Below are positions 1 through 7,900 of a stretch of 25,267 nucleotides of DNA, piece after piece. Source of the stretch: Lachnospiraceae bacterium UBA7160 (lineage in GTDB: Bacteria; Bacillota; Clostridia; Lachnospirales; Lachnospiraceae). The number at the start of each line of letters is the position of its first letter. Positions within the stretch are counted from its first letter, which is position 1. The position numbers and the translations under genes are program-made. Under the pieces are notes generated by a model. It searched no databases, had not been told where the DNA came from, and saw only the letters and a program-made list of their open reading frames with translations. Location of the stretch: assembly GCA_002491565.1 (NCBI GenBank), contig DKWE01000079.1, positions 693 to 25,959 on the forward strand, given 5' to 3'.

Positions 1-120
1 GTCATGCAGACCGGGTGGCAGACTATCAAAGGCAAGAAATATTACTTCTCTTCCAAGGGTGTCATGCAGACCGGGTGGCAGACTATCAAGGGCAAGAAAT
101 ATTTCTTTGAAAAGAATGGC
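1..120 (+). repeat. Two tandem 60-bp coding repeats
   Basis: Positions 1-60 and 61-120 are head-to-tail copies. The first 43 bases differ at only one site; the last third diverges. The unit is a multiple of three and encodes one 20-residue wall-binding repeat. The array very probably continues upstream of the window. Confidence 0.85.
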
Positions 121-135
121 GTGTTGACAAAGTAA
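1..135 (+). CDS. C-terminal end of a cell-wall-binding repeat protein (partial)
   Basis: The reading frame is open from the first base of the window and stops at TAA 133-135, so only the last 44 residues are present. They consist of two 20-residue repeats with the core GWQTIKGKKYYF, followed by the short tail NGVLTK. Repeats with a Gly-Trp and an aromatic pair are typical of the choline/glucan-binding (CW_binding_1) family, which anchors secreted proteins to wall polymers or exopolysaccharide. The enzymatic or adhesive part lies upstream of the window, so the function cannot be named. The gene converges on the tRNA-Val unit. I see no plus-strand hairpin with a U-tract after the stop codon. 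Confidence 0.8.
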   Translation, partial: VMQTGWQTIKGKKYYFSSKGVMQTGWQTIKGKKYFFEKNGVLTK

Positions 136-218
136 TGTCAGTGCAAAACGTGTGCCACTGGCACGCAGCACTGCCAGATATCCAAGCAGGCATGGCTACC
201 TGGCCCGTTACTCGCGGG

Positions 219-259
219 AAAAAAGAGTGGATGCGGGTGCTGTATCATACAGCACCCGC
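219..259 (-). terminator. Possible second (backup) terminator of the tRNA-Val unit
   Basis: A perfect 12-bp stem with a 3-base loop occupies 233-259 (arm GCGGGTGCTGTA). Read on the minus strand it follows directly after the main tRNA terminator, and 8 bases further on there is a run of six U (219-224). The distance to the U-tract is too long for a classical terminator, so this may be a backup element. On the plus strand there is no U-tract, so it is not a convincing terminator for the wall-binding gene. Confidence 0.4.
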
Positions 260-293
260 AAAAAAATCCGGACATTCTTTAAAATGTCCGGAT
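260..293 (-). terminator. Intrinsic terminator of tRNA-Val
   Basis: Minus-strand reading gives a 10-bp stem (ATCCGGACAT paired with ATGTCCGGAT, arms 284-293 and 266-275), an 8-base loop and then a run of seven U (260-266 on the plus strand as A). It begins 11 bases downstream of the tRNA 3' end. The geometry is that of a classical Rho-independent terminator. Confidence 0.85.
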
Positions 294-304
294 CAAACAG
301 GAAA

Positions 305-378
305 TGGAAGCAATGGGGCTCGAACCCATGACCTCTCGCGTGTGAGGCGAACGCTCATCCCGACTGAGCTATGCTTCC
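305..378 (-). tRNA. tRNA-Val (anticodon CAC)
   Basis: The 74-nt minus-strand sequence folds into a full cloverleaf. The acceptor stem pairs GGAAGCA with TGCTTCC. The D stem pairs GCTC with GAGC. The anticodon stem pairs TTCGC with GCGAG around the loop CTCACAC, placing CAC at positions 34-36. The variable loop has 5 bases. The T stem pairs ATGGG with CCCAT around TTCGAGC. The discriminator base is A and no CCA is encoded. CAC reads the valine codon GUG. The gene lies downstream of jetD on the same strand but has its own promoter and terminator. Confidence 0.95.
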
Positions 379-391
379 ATTCACATTCCTC

Positions 392-419
392 ATTATACCA
401 CGCATTCTGGAAAATGCAA
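392..419 (-). promoter_or_regulatory. Sigma-A-type promoter of tRNA-Val
   Basis: On the minus strand there is TTGCAT (414-419), a 16-base spacer, and a perfect TATAAT (392-397). The -10 box ends 13 bases before the first tRNA base, giving a very short expected leader, as is usual for tRNA genes. Confidence 0.8.
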
Positions 420-449
420 GGAAAAATTTTAAAAGTTGCCGGGGACACC

Positions 450-1850
450 CTATAGCTCCTTCCTCAAGGCATTATGGGCGGATGTTTTTCCTAAATGGAA
501 ACGCAGGCTTTCTTGTCCCTCGATCCGGCGCAGGCTTTCAAGCAGCTCCGACAGCATCTGCTCCTGGTAAGCTGCCTGTTTCTGCTCCTGCATTGCGGCT
601 CTTAACTCCTGCAGTTCCGGAGCTGTGACCTGCTCCAATTTACAAAGTCTTGCCTCATCCTGTCTCACTCCAGAAAGATGACGCAGATACCATTCTGTCT
701 GGCAGCCCCACAGCGTCAGCCTGTCCGGATAACGGTTTTTCAAACGCTGCGCGATCAGAAGCCCTTCCGCATCAAAATCTCCCGCATAGTAAAACGTACT
801 TCCAGTGCTTAAGAGGTCCAGCAACACAAGCACCGCAATGCGCGGCTGTCCATTTCCACAGATTACTGACAATTCCGGATGCTCCAGAACCAGCGTTGAG
901 AAGACCGCAGGGTTCTCCACAATGTAAATCCGCGGTGTACCAGATGCGCTCTGAAGTCCTCCAAGCGTGCGGAGCGTCAGGCGCATCGGCTCCTTTTGCC
1001 GGAAAAAGCCTTCCATCCCCTCATGCAGGGTTCCATCCGCGCGCACACCGCGGATTCCGTATGCCAGCACATCGTTCGAAAGGTCATCGCGCAAAATGCC
1101 AGCCTCGAAAAACAAGCGGTTCTGCTGCTCTGCCGCAGAAGCCGCTTCCTCCACCGTATCGTGAAGGGAAAAGTGCAGGAAGGCACTCAGAAGGCGCTCC
1201 CCTGGTGTCCCCGCATCAAAGTAGTGCGGATTCCCTGTCTGCTCTGCCGCAAAAACAGCAAGCAGCATGCGGCAGGACTGGCCGGGAAGATGTTCTATCG
1301 CCTCAAGCACCTGGTGCAGCAGCTCCCATAGAGCCGCCGGGTCCTCCCTGTGACGTCTCATCAGAAACTGATATCCCTCCAAATGCTTTGCCAACACCTC
1401 CTCAAGCCATGCCACCGCAGTCTTATCGTCTGCATGTTCCTGCAGCACGCGAAGGAAAAAATTCTCCCTCTCCGTATCTCTTTTCCGCTGTTCCTCGCGT
1501 TTCACCATCAACGGCTCTTCAAAATATGCTTCCAGGATCTCTTCCCAGGCAAGTGCAGCAAACCGGCTGGCTGCAAGGGCTTTTTCCATCTGCCAAGCAG
1601 AGATTCTTGCCTGATCCATCCCCATGTAATCCTTCTGGAGAAACCCTCCAAGCTGCACCCGCTCCTCCTTTGCAAGCCTCTTCAGAGTGACGCAGCCGGC
1701 AAACCTGCCCAAGCTTGCATATTTTTCACGAAAGTCGGCAAACAGGCGTTGATAGACCGGACGGCTCTGAAAGTACCGGACACACTCTGCCAGCAGCCTG
1801 GCGCGCGCCTGGTCCTGATCCTGTGATTCCTTTTCCCACATTTCTGCCAT
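450..1850 (-). CDS. jetD: Wadjet JetD, TOPRIM nuclease subunit (DUF3323/DUF2399, TIGR02679 type)
   Basis: The 466-residue product matches the layout of the fourth protein of the DUF2397-DUF2398-SMC-DUF2399 cassette. An N-terminal helical part corresponds to DUF3323 and a C-terminal TOPRIM-like domain to DUF2399. The TOPRIM signature is visible: an acidic residue in IYIVENPAVF near residue 310 and a D-x-D in AGDFDAEG near residue 355, the expected metal ligands. In studied Wadjet systems JetD cuts circular DNA trapped by the JetABC motor; that role is inferred here from family membership. The start ATG at 1850 is preceded by AGGAGGGG about 6-8 bases upstream. A 220-bp gap separates it from jetC, which is long for an operon. 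No clear terminator follows; the next element is the promoter of tRNA-Val. The catalytic residues look intact, so the gene is probably functional. Confidence 0.88.
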   Translation of the reverse strand: MAEMWEKESQDQDQARARLLAECVRYFQSRPVYQRLFADFREKYASLGRFAGCVTLKRLAKEERVQLGGFLQKDYMGMDQARISAWQMEKALAASRFAALAWEEILEAYFEEPLMVKREEQRKRDTERENFFLRVLQEHADDKTAVAWLEEVLAKHLEGYQFLMRRHREDPAALWELLHQVLEAIEHLPGQSCRMLLAVFAAEQTGNPHYFDAGTPGERLLSAFLHFSLHDTVEEAASAAEQQNRLFFEAGILRDDLSNDVLAYGIRGVRADGTLHEGMEGFFRQKEPMRLTLRTLGGLQSASGTPRIYIVENPAVFSTLVLEHPELSVICGNGQPRIAVLVLLDLLSTGSTFYYAGDFDAEGLLIAQRLKNRYPDRLTLWGCQTEWYLRHLSGVRQDEARLCKLEQVTAPELQELRAAMQEQKQAAYQEQMLSELLESLRRIEGQESLRFHLGKTSAHNALRKEL

Positions 1851-1919
1851 CGCATGCCCCTCCTATCCATAGTCTCCTCATGTTTCACTCAGCTAACCCA
1901 TTATCTACGCAATAACTCC

Positions 1920-1946
1920 GGTTCACGGCTCCGCCAGCCATGAACC
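1920..1946 (-). other. Hairpin in the jetC-jetD intergenic gap
   Basis: The sequence folds as GGTTCA/TGAACC, a T-G wobble, then GGCT/AGCC around a 5-base loop. It has no U-tract on either strand, so it is unlikely to be a terminator. In the jet mRNA it lies between the jetC stop and the jetD start and could act as a processing or stability element. A smaller hairpin (AGAACA/TGTTCT) lies nearby at about 1980-1997. The remainder of 1851-2070 shows no gene. Confidence 0.5.
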
Positions 1947-2070
1947 ATCGCTCAGCCTGCAATGCATGTAAAATACGCGAAGAACACATTATGTTCTCTG
2001 CCTCTGGTCTTTCAATCATACTGCACGTTCCCACAAGGGATAATAGCTGTATAAACGTTTCCTTCGCTGC

Positions 2071-5000
2071 CTACAGAGAACCGTTACTCCTATCTCTGTC
2101 CGCAAGCATCTTCTTCTGCCCATTCCAGATATAGCGGATGACCGTCACAAATTTCGCGTTCTCCGGACGGACAAGCTGATAGATCGCCAGCCCTGGGACC
2201 GTGTCATAATCGCCCCATAGGATCTGTGAATTGATCATAAAATTGAAATCGAACTCCACCATCAAACGGAACATATCGCGGATATTCATCTCATCGACAC
2301 CGGCAAATGCCTCGTCAAGCGAGATCAGTCTCGGTGCATCCGACCGCGCCCCCGCATATTTCGCAACCACTGCTGAAAACAGCGGGACGTACATAGACAT
2401 TGCCTTCTCACCGCCGCTGAAGGTGAAAAATACGCGGTCTGTCAGCTCTTTCTTCCGATCACCAGTTTTCTGGCACTCCAGCTGGAATTCAAACCATTTC
2501 CGGTAGTCGAGCACCTCCCGCATGATGGCATGGAAGGACTGCACATTGCCCTCGTCCCCGGCCAGCTTGCGCGCTTCCTCGATCTTGGAGCGAAAATGAC
2601 GGGAAAGCTTCTCCGCCTCGTCCTCCCGCATGATCTCCGCATCCTTTTGGAGCAGCTCTACGAGTTCCCGTGTATCGAGCTGTTCCTCCTTGTCCGCCCG
2701 CCGGTTTTTCCAGCGCAGGCTTAAGGTCAGGCCGCTCGAGGTCTTCATCGATTCCATCAGGAGATTCATCTGCTCGACCCAGCGCTTGCTCGCCTGGATT
2801 TTTCCACGGATCTTCTTGCTGATCGTGTTTGCGAGAATATCCTCAAAAAATTCCCGCTCCCGGTCACTGATCAGCTGATCCAGGCCGTCTGCCTCCTCCC
2901 GCATCTGAAGGATCAGCTCTTTAAATTTCATCGAAACGCCGTGATACTTTGCCACAATATCAATCCGTTTTCCAGAGCAGTGGTACTCCGCCAGCTTGTC
3001 ATCCAGTTCTCCAAATAAGGTCTGCATCATCGGCTGGTAATCCAACAGCTCGCCCCGGTTCGCATGATAGACCTCCTGCAGGCTGGCAAAAAGGTCCTCT
3101 TTCTTTTTTCCGCCCGCAGCCGCCCCAAGCAGACGGCAAACTTTCGCGGCAAGGTTTTCCAGTTCTTCCAGCACGCGGATCGCTGCCGCGCTGTCCGCAC
3201 GCAGAGCCATTAACTTCGATGCATTCTGTACGTCTGCGCTCAATGGCTTCCCTGTCTGCCCTTCCTGTGCCTCTGCGCGCTGAGACTTTCCTCCCGATGC
3301 ATCCTGTGTTTCTCTATGCTGAGACAGCCCCTCTGGCTCAGCTTCCCTCAGCACGGCACAGGCATCCACATACCCCAGCCGATACTCCTGTGCAAAGATA
3401 ACTGCCAGCCATTTCCGCTTCTCCAGCTCCTGCTGATATTCCCTCCTGACCTCCTCACATTTTTCCCGAAGGCGTTCCCCGTCCTTTGCAAGCCCTGCCT
3501 TCCTCTGTACACAGGCATCACGCTCCGCCGGCAGTGCGGCAAGGCGTTTCATGCAGGTATCCAGACGTTCCCGGATCTGCTCATAATCCGTGAGGGACAG
3601 CTGCATCCGGATCGAGGCGAGAAGCCGTTCACTCTCCTCTACTCTGTGACGAATGCGGCCAAGCTCATAGCGCACATCGTCCAGATCCTGCTCAATTTCT
3701 TCCAGATGCTCCCTGCGGCTGTCCGCCTCCTGCAGCCCCGCGCGCCAGGAATGATACGTCACACGAAGCTCTGTCAGCTCCTCCCGGTAGATCCGCAGAG
3801 ACTGGCCTGCCTCCTCAAATACATCAAGGCGCGCCGCAAGATCACATTTTGTACAGATTTCCCGCACATGCAGGCGGATTTCATCGAGTCTTTTACGTTC
3901 CTGCTCCGTGCGTTCGCTCTGAGCCGCAATACGGCTGCTGACCGCCTCCAGCTGATTTTCCCGCAGCCAGCATTCCTTTGCGGCCACCTTCAGATCCTGG
4001 TCTTCCGGAAACGCTTTCCACTCACGCGCAAGCTGTACCTCCCTCTGGGCTAAATGGTCTATACTTGTCCGGACCTCTCCAATCTGCTCTGCTATCTTTG
4101 CGAGAATCTCCTGCAGCTCGCTGATTTTCTGCTGACGGTAATGCTCCCGCGCACCTGCACCAATATAGCGTGGCTCGTATGTCCCAGTGACGGTGCCCTC
4201 CAGCACGCCAATCTGATAATTTCCAGCCTCATCGATCCAGGTCATGCCGCCATTTTCTGTCCCTGGCACACAGCCAATTGCCGAAAGCACGCGGGAAACT
4301 TCCTGATACCGCAGAATGTCATTCTGCGCATCATCCACATCGAGTACCTGCATCAGATTATCCCGGACATGCCTCACATCACTAAAAATGTAGCGGTCAC
4401 AGACACCTGGATCTAGCGCCCGCACTGTCTCCCGGTACTCCTCCGGCACAAGCAGCGCGTCGAGAAGCCCCATCCGAAGGAGCGCTTCTTCCAGCCGGGC
4501 TGCACGAATCTCATCCAGATTTTGGTCAAAATCCACAGTCTTGTAAAGCCGAAGGTACGGTATTCCCTTCTCTTCCAGTATTCTGCGGTTCGCAAGTACC
4601 TCCTTGGGCTGCTCCGGCTCCGGATCCTTCTGATTCTCCCACTCAGCGAGTTCTTCTTTTAATGTACGCTCCTGCTCCAGAAGCACAGCGAGCTCCTGCT
4701 GCACCTGGTTCTTCTCATGGGCCAGCTCCTGCGCCTTCGCCTGCCTTTCCGGCTCCGCACAGCCCCGGACCTCCGAATAATCTGCCCCCCAGGCGTATCC
4801 CTCGATCCTGCGCGCGATTTCCTGCATCGCTTCTGCATCTGGGCAAAGCTCCTGGTTCTCCTTCCGCCACTGGTAAATGCGCTCCGTCAGTTCTGCTTTC
4901 GTCTCGTGCAGCTGCTGATCATACTGGCGCAGTTCCCGCTCCACCCGGTTGCGCTCGCTGTAATAGTCATCCAGTTCCCGCAGGCAGCGGTCATACTGCT

Positions 5001-6351
5001 CCTGGCTCGCCCGCTCCTCCCTCAAGACCTCGATTCCCCGCTCTACCTTCCCCATATAATCCGCAAGCAGCTGACTGTGCGGTGCAAAATCATACGCTTC
5101 TTTCGCATCAAACAATTCCTTTTTCAGAAACGCAAATTCATCGAACGGAACATCCTCCAGTGCGGATTCCATCTCATCCAGATGCTCCTCCAACTCACTG
5201 CGCAGCTGCTCATTTTGCTCCTCCTGCACTGCAAGCTTCTGCTCCGTCTCAAGCTGCCGGTCTTTTTTCCCCCGCTCCTGGCGCTCCTTTTTGCCGGCCT
5301 CGGCCTGCTGCTCCGCAAGCTCCTGCTCCGCCTTCAGCTCCTGCCCTTTCAGCTTCGCTGCATCGCTGGCGTTCAGCGAATCCCTCTCTGCGGTAAGCAC
5401 ACGCTCCTCCTGAAGCAGTGATGTATAGCGCAACTCCTCCGCCTGGCGCTGCTCCTCACACTCCAGGATTTCTTTGGAAAGCCTGGCAGTCTTTGCCTCC
5501 AGCTCCTTGCAGGACTGTGCTGCCTCAGAAAGCAGACGTGCCTTCTCACACAGCACGCTCTCATTGTACTGGTCATAGACACGCCCGATCTGGGCAGCCG
5601 CCCGGACACTTGCCCTCAGCGCATCGCGGTTCGTCTTCAGACCGTCCATATTCTCGATTGCCTCAGACATCGGGCGCAGATCCTCCTCCGTCAGGGTCTG
5701 CAGGGAACTGCTCAGGATTTCATTGATAATGGAGGGCTTGAAATCTTTCGACAGCTTCGGGGTACGCAGCTGAATCAGCAGGTCCAGAAGCTCCCGGTAC
5801 TCGTCAATCGTCTCAAAGCCAAACAGAAGCCGGTTCACGCACTGCATGTACTCTCCCTGCGAGTCCATCACACGGCCGCCCTCCCCGATCCGGTTGCGCA
5901 GCTCGAGCTTCGAACAGGTCACTTTTGCATCCGGACTCCGGTACAGCAAAATATCCTGCCCAATCCGCCTGCCATCTGTAATACAGAAATACCACGACTC
6001 CAGCTTCTTATTTTTCCGCGCGCGCATGCCGATACCAAGCGTCTGGTACGCCTCATTGTCCTGCCGCTTCAGCTCCATATAGAGGTATCCGGTGCGTTCC
6101 TCCCGCCCGTCATCCTCCTCGAGGAGATAATTTTCCATCTTGCGGGCACGGGAGCCGAACGGGTCCAGACGCTCCGGACGCATATTTCCATCGAGCAGCA
6201 GCGGAATAAAGCTCTGCATCGTGACCGATTTTCCGGAGCCATTCGCACCGCGCAGGAGCAGCCTTCCGTCAATAAAGTCAAATTCTTCCTCATCGTAATA
6301 CCAGAAATCGATCAATCCTACTTTATGAATCTGCCAATTACTATTCATCAT
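2071..6351 (-). CDS. jetC: Wadjet JetC, SMC/MukB-like ATPase motor (TIGR02680 type)
   Basis: This 1426-residue protein has the architecture of an SMC-type ATPase. The Walker A motif GANGSGKS is at residues 35-42. Long Glu/Arg/Gln-rich coiled coils run over roughly residues 270-590 and 745-1180. Between them lies a globular hinge-like segment at about 597-740. At the C-terminus are the ABC signature FSGGEKA near 1310 and Walker B LISLDEAFAGVD near 1340. Both nucleotide-binding halves are therefore intact. In Wadjet, JetC dimerises and extrudes DNA loops with JetA and JetB. The ORF opens with two successive ATG codons (6351 and 6348) behind AGGGGGAA; the second has the better spacing. A polar segment rich in Ser, Gln, Gly and Ala at about 1003-1050 interrupts the second coiled coil. 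Rad50/SbcC or MukB identity is less likely given the neighbours. Confidence 0.9.
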   Translation of the reverse strand: MMNSNWQIHKVGLIDFWYYDEEEFDFIDGRLLLRGANGSGKSVTMQSFIPLLLDGNMRPERLDPFGSRARKMENYLLEEDDGREERTGYLYMELKRQDNEAYQTLGIGMRARKNKKLESWYFCITDGRRIGQDILLYRSPDAKVTCSKLELRNRIGEGGRVMDSQGEYMQCVNRLLFGFETIDEYRELLDLLIQLRTPKLSKDFKPSIINEILSSSLQTLTEEDLRPMSEAIENMDGLKTNRDALRASVRAAAQIGRVYDQYNESVLCEKARLLSEAAQSCKELEAKTARLSKEILECEEQRQAEELRYTSLLQEERVLTAERDSLNASDAAKLKGQELKAEQELAEQQAEAGKKERQERGKKDRQLETEQKLAVQEEQNEQLRSELEEHLDEMESALEDVPFDEFAFLKKELFDAKEAYDFAPHSQLLADYMGKVERGIEVLREERASQEQYDRCLRELDDYYSERNRVERELRQYDQQLHETKAELTERIYQWRKENQELCPDAEAMQEIARRIEGYAWGADYSEVRGCAEPERQAKAQELAHEKNQVQQELAVLLEQERTLKEELAEWENQKDPEPEQPKEVLANRRILEEKGIPYLRLYKTVDFDQNLDEIRAARLEEALLRMGLLDALLVPEEYRETVRALDPGVCDRYIFSDVRHVRDNLMQVLDVDDAQNDILRYQEVSRVLSAIGCVPGTENGGMTWIDEAGNYQIGVLEGTVTGTYEPRYIGAGAREHYRQQKISELQEILAKIAEQIGEVRTSIDHLAQREVQLAREWKAFPEDQDLKVAAKECWLRENQLEAVSSRIAAQSERTEQERKRLDEIRLHVREICTKCDLAARLDVFEEAGQSLRIYREELTELRVTYHSWRAGLQEADSRREHLEEIEQDLDDVRYELGRIRHRVEESERLLASIRMQLSLTDYEQIRERLDTCMKRLAALPAERDACVQRKAGLAKDGERLREKCEEVRREYQQELEKRKWLAVIFAQEYRLGYVDACAVLREAEPEGLSQHRETQDASGGKSQRAEAQEGQTGKPLSADVQNASKLMALRADSAAAIRVLEELENLAAKVCRLLGAAAGGKKKEDLFASLQEVYHANRGELLDYQPMMQTLFGELDDKLAEYHCSGKRIDIVAKYHGVSMKFKELILQMREEADGLDQLISDREREFFEDILANTISKKIRGKIQASKRWVEQMNLLMESMKTSSGLTLSLRWKNRRADKEEQLDTRELVELLQKDAEIMREDEAEKLSRHFRSKIEEARKLAGDEGNVQSFHAIMREVLDYRKWFEFQLECQKTGDRKKELTDRVFFTFSGGEKAMSMYVPLFSAVVAKYAGARSDAPRLISLDEAFAGVDEMNIRDMFRLMVEFDFNFMINSQILWGDYDTVPGLAIYQLVRPENAKFVTVIRYIWNGQKKMLADRDRSNGSL

Positions 6352-6516
6352 TTCCCCCTGATCATCCCTGCAGTTACCTGAGTGCTCCAGCCGCAGAGTA
6401 AAATCCCTTTTGTTTCTTCGTTTACATTTTCGCGGGAATCGTCATATAGTTACTTGCATGGCTGCCTGTCTCGCGAGAAGTTCTCTGCAGTACTGCAAGC
6501 CTGCCCTCCGCAAGCC

Positions 6517-7647
6517 TTATATCTGCGCTTCAAACTCCTCGGGATACCGCCCGATCACTTTTCCCGCCGCCATACGGATCTCCACATCGTCCCGATGCTC
6601 TGTGATCAATTCCAGCTCTGTCATGTAAGCCCAGACTGTACGGCAGAATTCCGCCGATGTCATCTCCCGGTAAGATTTGATAAAGCCCTTTCCGAAGCGT
6701 TCCCGGCATTCCCCCAGAAGCGCCCGGAATGCTTCCTTCGGCATATGAATCTGCTCATCCGGCGGCACCGCGAGTTTCCCTGATTCGATCTGACTGACGA
6801 TCAGCTGGTTGACCAGAAGCGCGATATCCGACAGCGTATGCTCCTCCGGAAAACACCGCCCCATTCTGCAGCCTTCCCCGAGAATCAGAAACGCACCGTT
6901 CCGGTGCACTTCAAGTGTGCAGTCCAAAAGCTCATCCAGTTCGTCCTGAAGCAGGTTCCGCTTGTTCCTCAGATATGCAAAGTCCTCCTCGGTCTCTTCC
7001 GTCCGGTACATTCCCATCGACATCAACAGTCTTCGATATACACGCTGCCGCCGCACAATGCCGCGGTCTTCATCGATATCAATCCATTCCTCCTGCTCAA
7101 AGTCCTCCGGGTTCGTATACCCCATAATATCCTGTGTGAAATTTCTCATAAAATAACGCGATGCCCCGGTATTCTCATAGAGGACTTCGCCGGTATATTC
7201 CCGCGCAAAGCTCTCCTCCGACCCATCGTCCACATTCAGAATTCCGCAGCTGACACAGTATTTCAGTACCCGGATCAAATGGCGGCGGTAGGTATATACC
7301 GTCCAGTCGATCTGTTCCGACCTGCACTGCGCCTGCACAAATTCCGTCAACTCTGAGAGTACAAACTGCTCCTCCGCGTCCTTGTCCTCCAGAAACATCA
7401 ATACGAGGCAAAAAAAGACATACTGCAGCGGCTCGGAAAATTCCAGGATGCCCATCCAGTTCTCCGGCTTTGCGGGAAGCTTTTCGACCTTCACAAGATA
7501 CTGATTCACGATGACCTGATAGCCCAGCTTTTCCTTCAGAAACTTCCGCACCGTGCCGATCTCATCCCGCATCTGATAATACAGCTCCCGGTCGCGCGCT
7601 TTCAGGATCCAGCGGCGGCCGAGCAGCGTCTCTAAGGTACGCGCCAT
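6517..7647 (-). CDS. jetB: Wadjet JetB, KITE subunit (DUF2398, TIGR02678 type)
   Basis: The 376-residue product is recognised mainly by its N-terminus (ARTLETLLGRRWILK) and by its position between DUF2397-type and SMC-type genes. Members of this family form the MukE/ScpB-like KITE dimer that bridges the kleisin and the SMC heads; that role is inferred. The frame is open upstream to an ATG at 7674, but the start at 7647 is preferred because AAGGAG lies 7 bases before it. The gene is separated from jetA by 253 bp and from jetC by 165 bp. That second gap contains two perfect palindromes, TCTCGCGAGA (6469-6478) and TGCAGTACTGCA (6486-6497), and no gene. No frameshift or internal stop is seen. Confidence 0.85.
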   Translation of the reverse strand: MARTLETLLGRRWILKARDRELYYQMRDEIGTVRKFLKEKLGYQVIVNQYLVKVEKLPAKPENWMGILEFSEPLQYVFFCLVLMFLEDKDAEEQFVLSELTEFVQAQCRSEQIDWTVYTYRRHLIRVLKYCVSCGILNVDDGSEESFAREYTGEVLYENTGASRYFMRNFTQDIMGYTNPEDFEQEEWIDIDEDRGIVRRQRVYRRLLMSMGMYRTEETEEDFAYLRNKRNLLQDELDELLDCTLEVHRNGAFLILGEGCRMGRCFPEEHTLSDIALLVNQLIVSQIESGKLAVPPDEQIHMPKEAFRALLGECRERFGKGFIKSYREMTSAEFCRTVWAYMTELELITEHRDDVEIRMAAGKVIGRYPEEFEAQI

Positions 7648-7820
7648 AATCTTCTCCTTATAATATCCATACAAAACATAGCAAGCCTTGCAGCCTGGCT
7701 CACAAGCTTACTGTGACAGGGAAAGCAGCTGCTCCCGCCTCGCACCTTTGCAAATGCTTCTGTACCATGTTCCGCAATTTCCTGTACCAAATCACTTGAC
7801 TTCGTGTTTGAGTATTTGTG

Positions 7821-7888
7821 GTTGTGGGAGATTTCTGCCAAATGAAAGCGGCGTAGCGGGCTACGTCAACTGAATTTGGCAGAAACTC
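7821..7888 (-). repeat. Palindromic dispersed repeat inside the jetA-jetB gap
   Basis: The element folds into a compound hairpin. The outer arms 7828-7843 and 7874-7888 pair over GAG plus TTTCTGCCAAAT with one bulged A. An inner stem pairs CGTAG with CTACG around CGGG. Its first 20 bases (plus-strand GTTGTGGGAGATTTCTGCCA) recur exactly at 10351-10370, and the next 13 bases (AATGAAAGCGGCG) are similar there. Two copies in intergenic DNA point to a MITE-like or REP-like element. There is no U-tract, so it is not an obvious terminator. Confidence 0.65.
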
Positions 7889-7900
7889 TTGCTTAATCAG

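Noticed and set aside
1..120. CRISPR-like repeats
   Set aside because: The two 60-bp units are adjacent, in frame and encode wall-binding repeats; there are no spacers and no cas genes.
233..259. Plus-strand terminator of the wall-binding protein gene
   Set aside because: The hairpin is followed by A, not T, on the plus strand, and lies about 100 bp after the stop. It fits the minus-strand tRNA unit better.
305..378. tRNA-Val as the attachment site of an integrated island carrying jetABCD
   Set aside because: No direct repeat of the tRNA 3' end was noticed elsewhere in the window, and there is no integrase gene. The tRNA has its own intact promoter and terminator.
7632..7841. Small minus-strand ORF (69 codons, MAEISHNHKYSN) across the jetA-jetB gap
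   Set aside because: Its first codons come from the dispersed repeat and it runs into the jetB start region in another frame, with no convincing ribosome binding site. It is more likely to be repeat-derived sequence than a gene.
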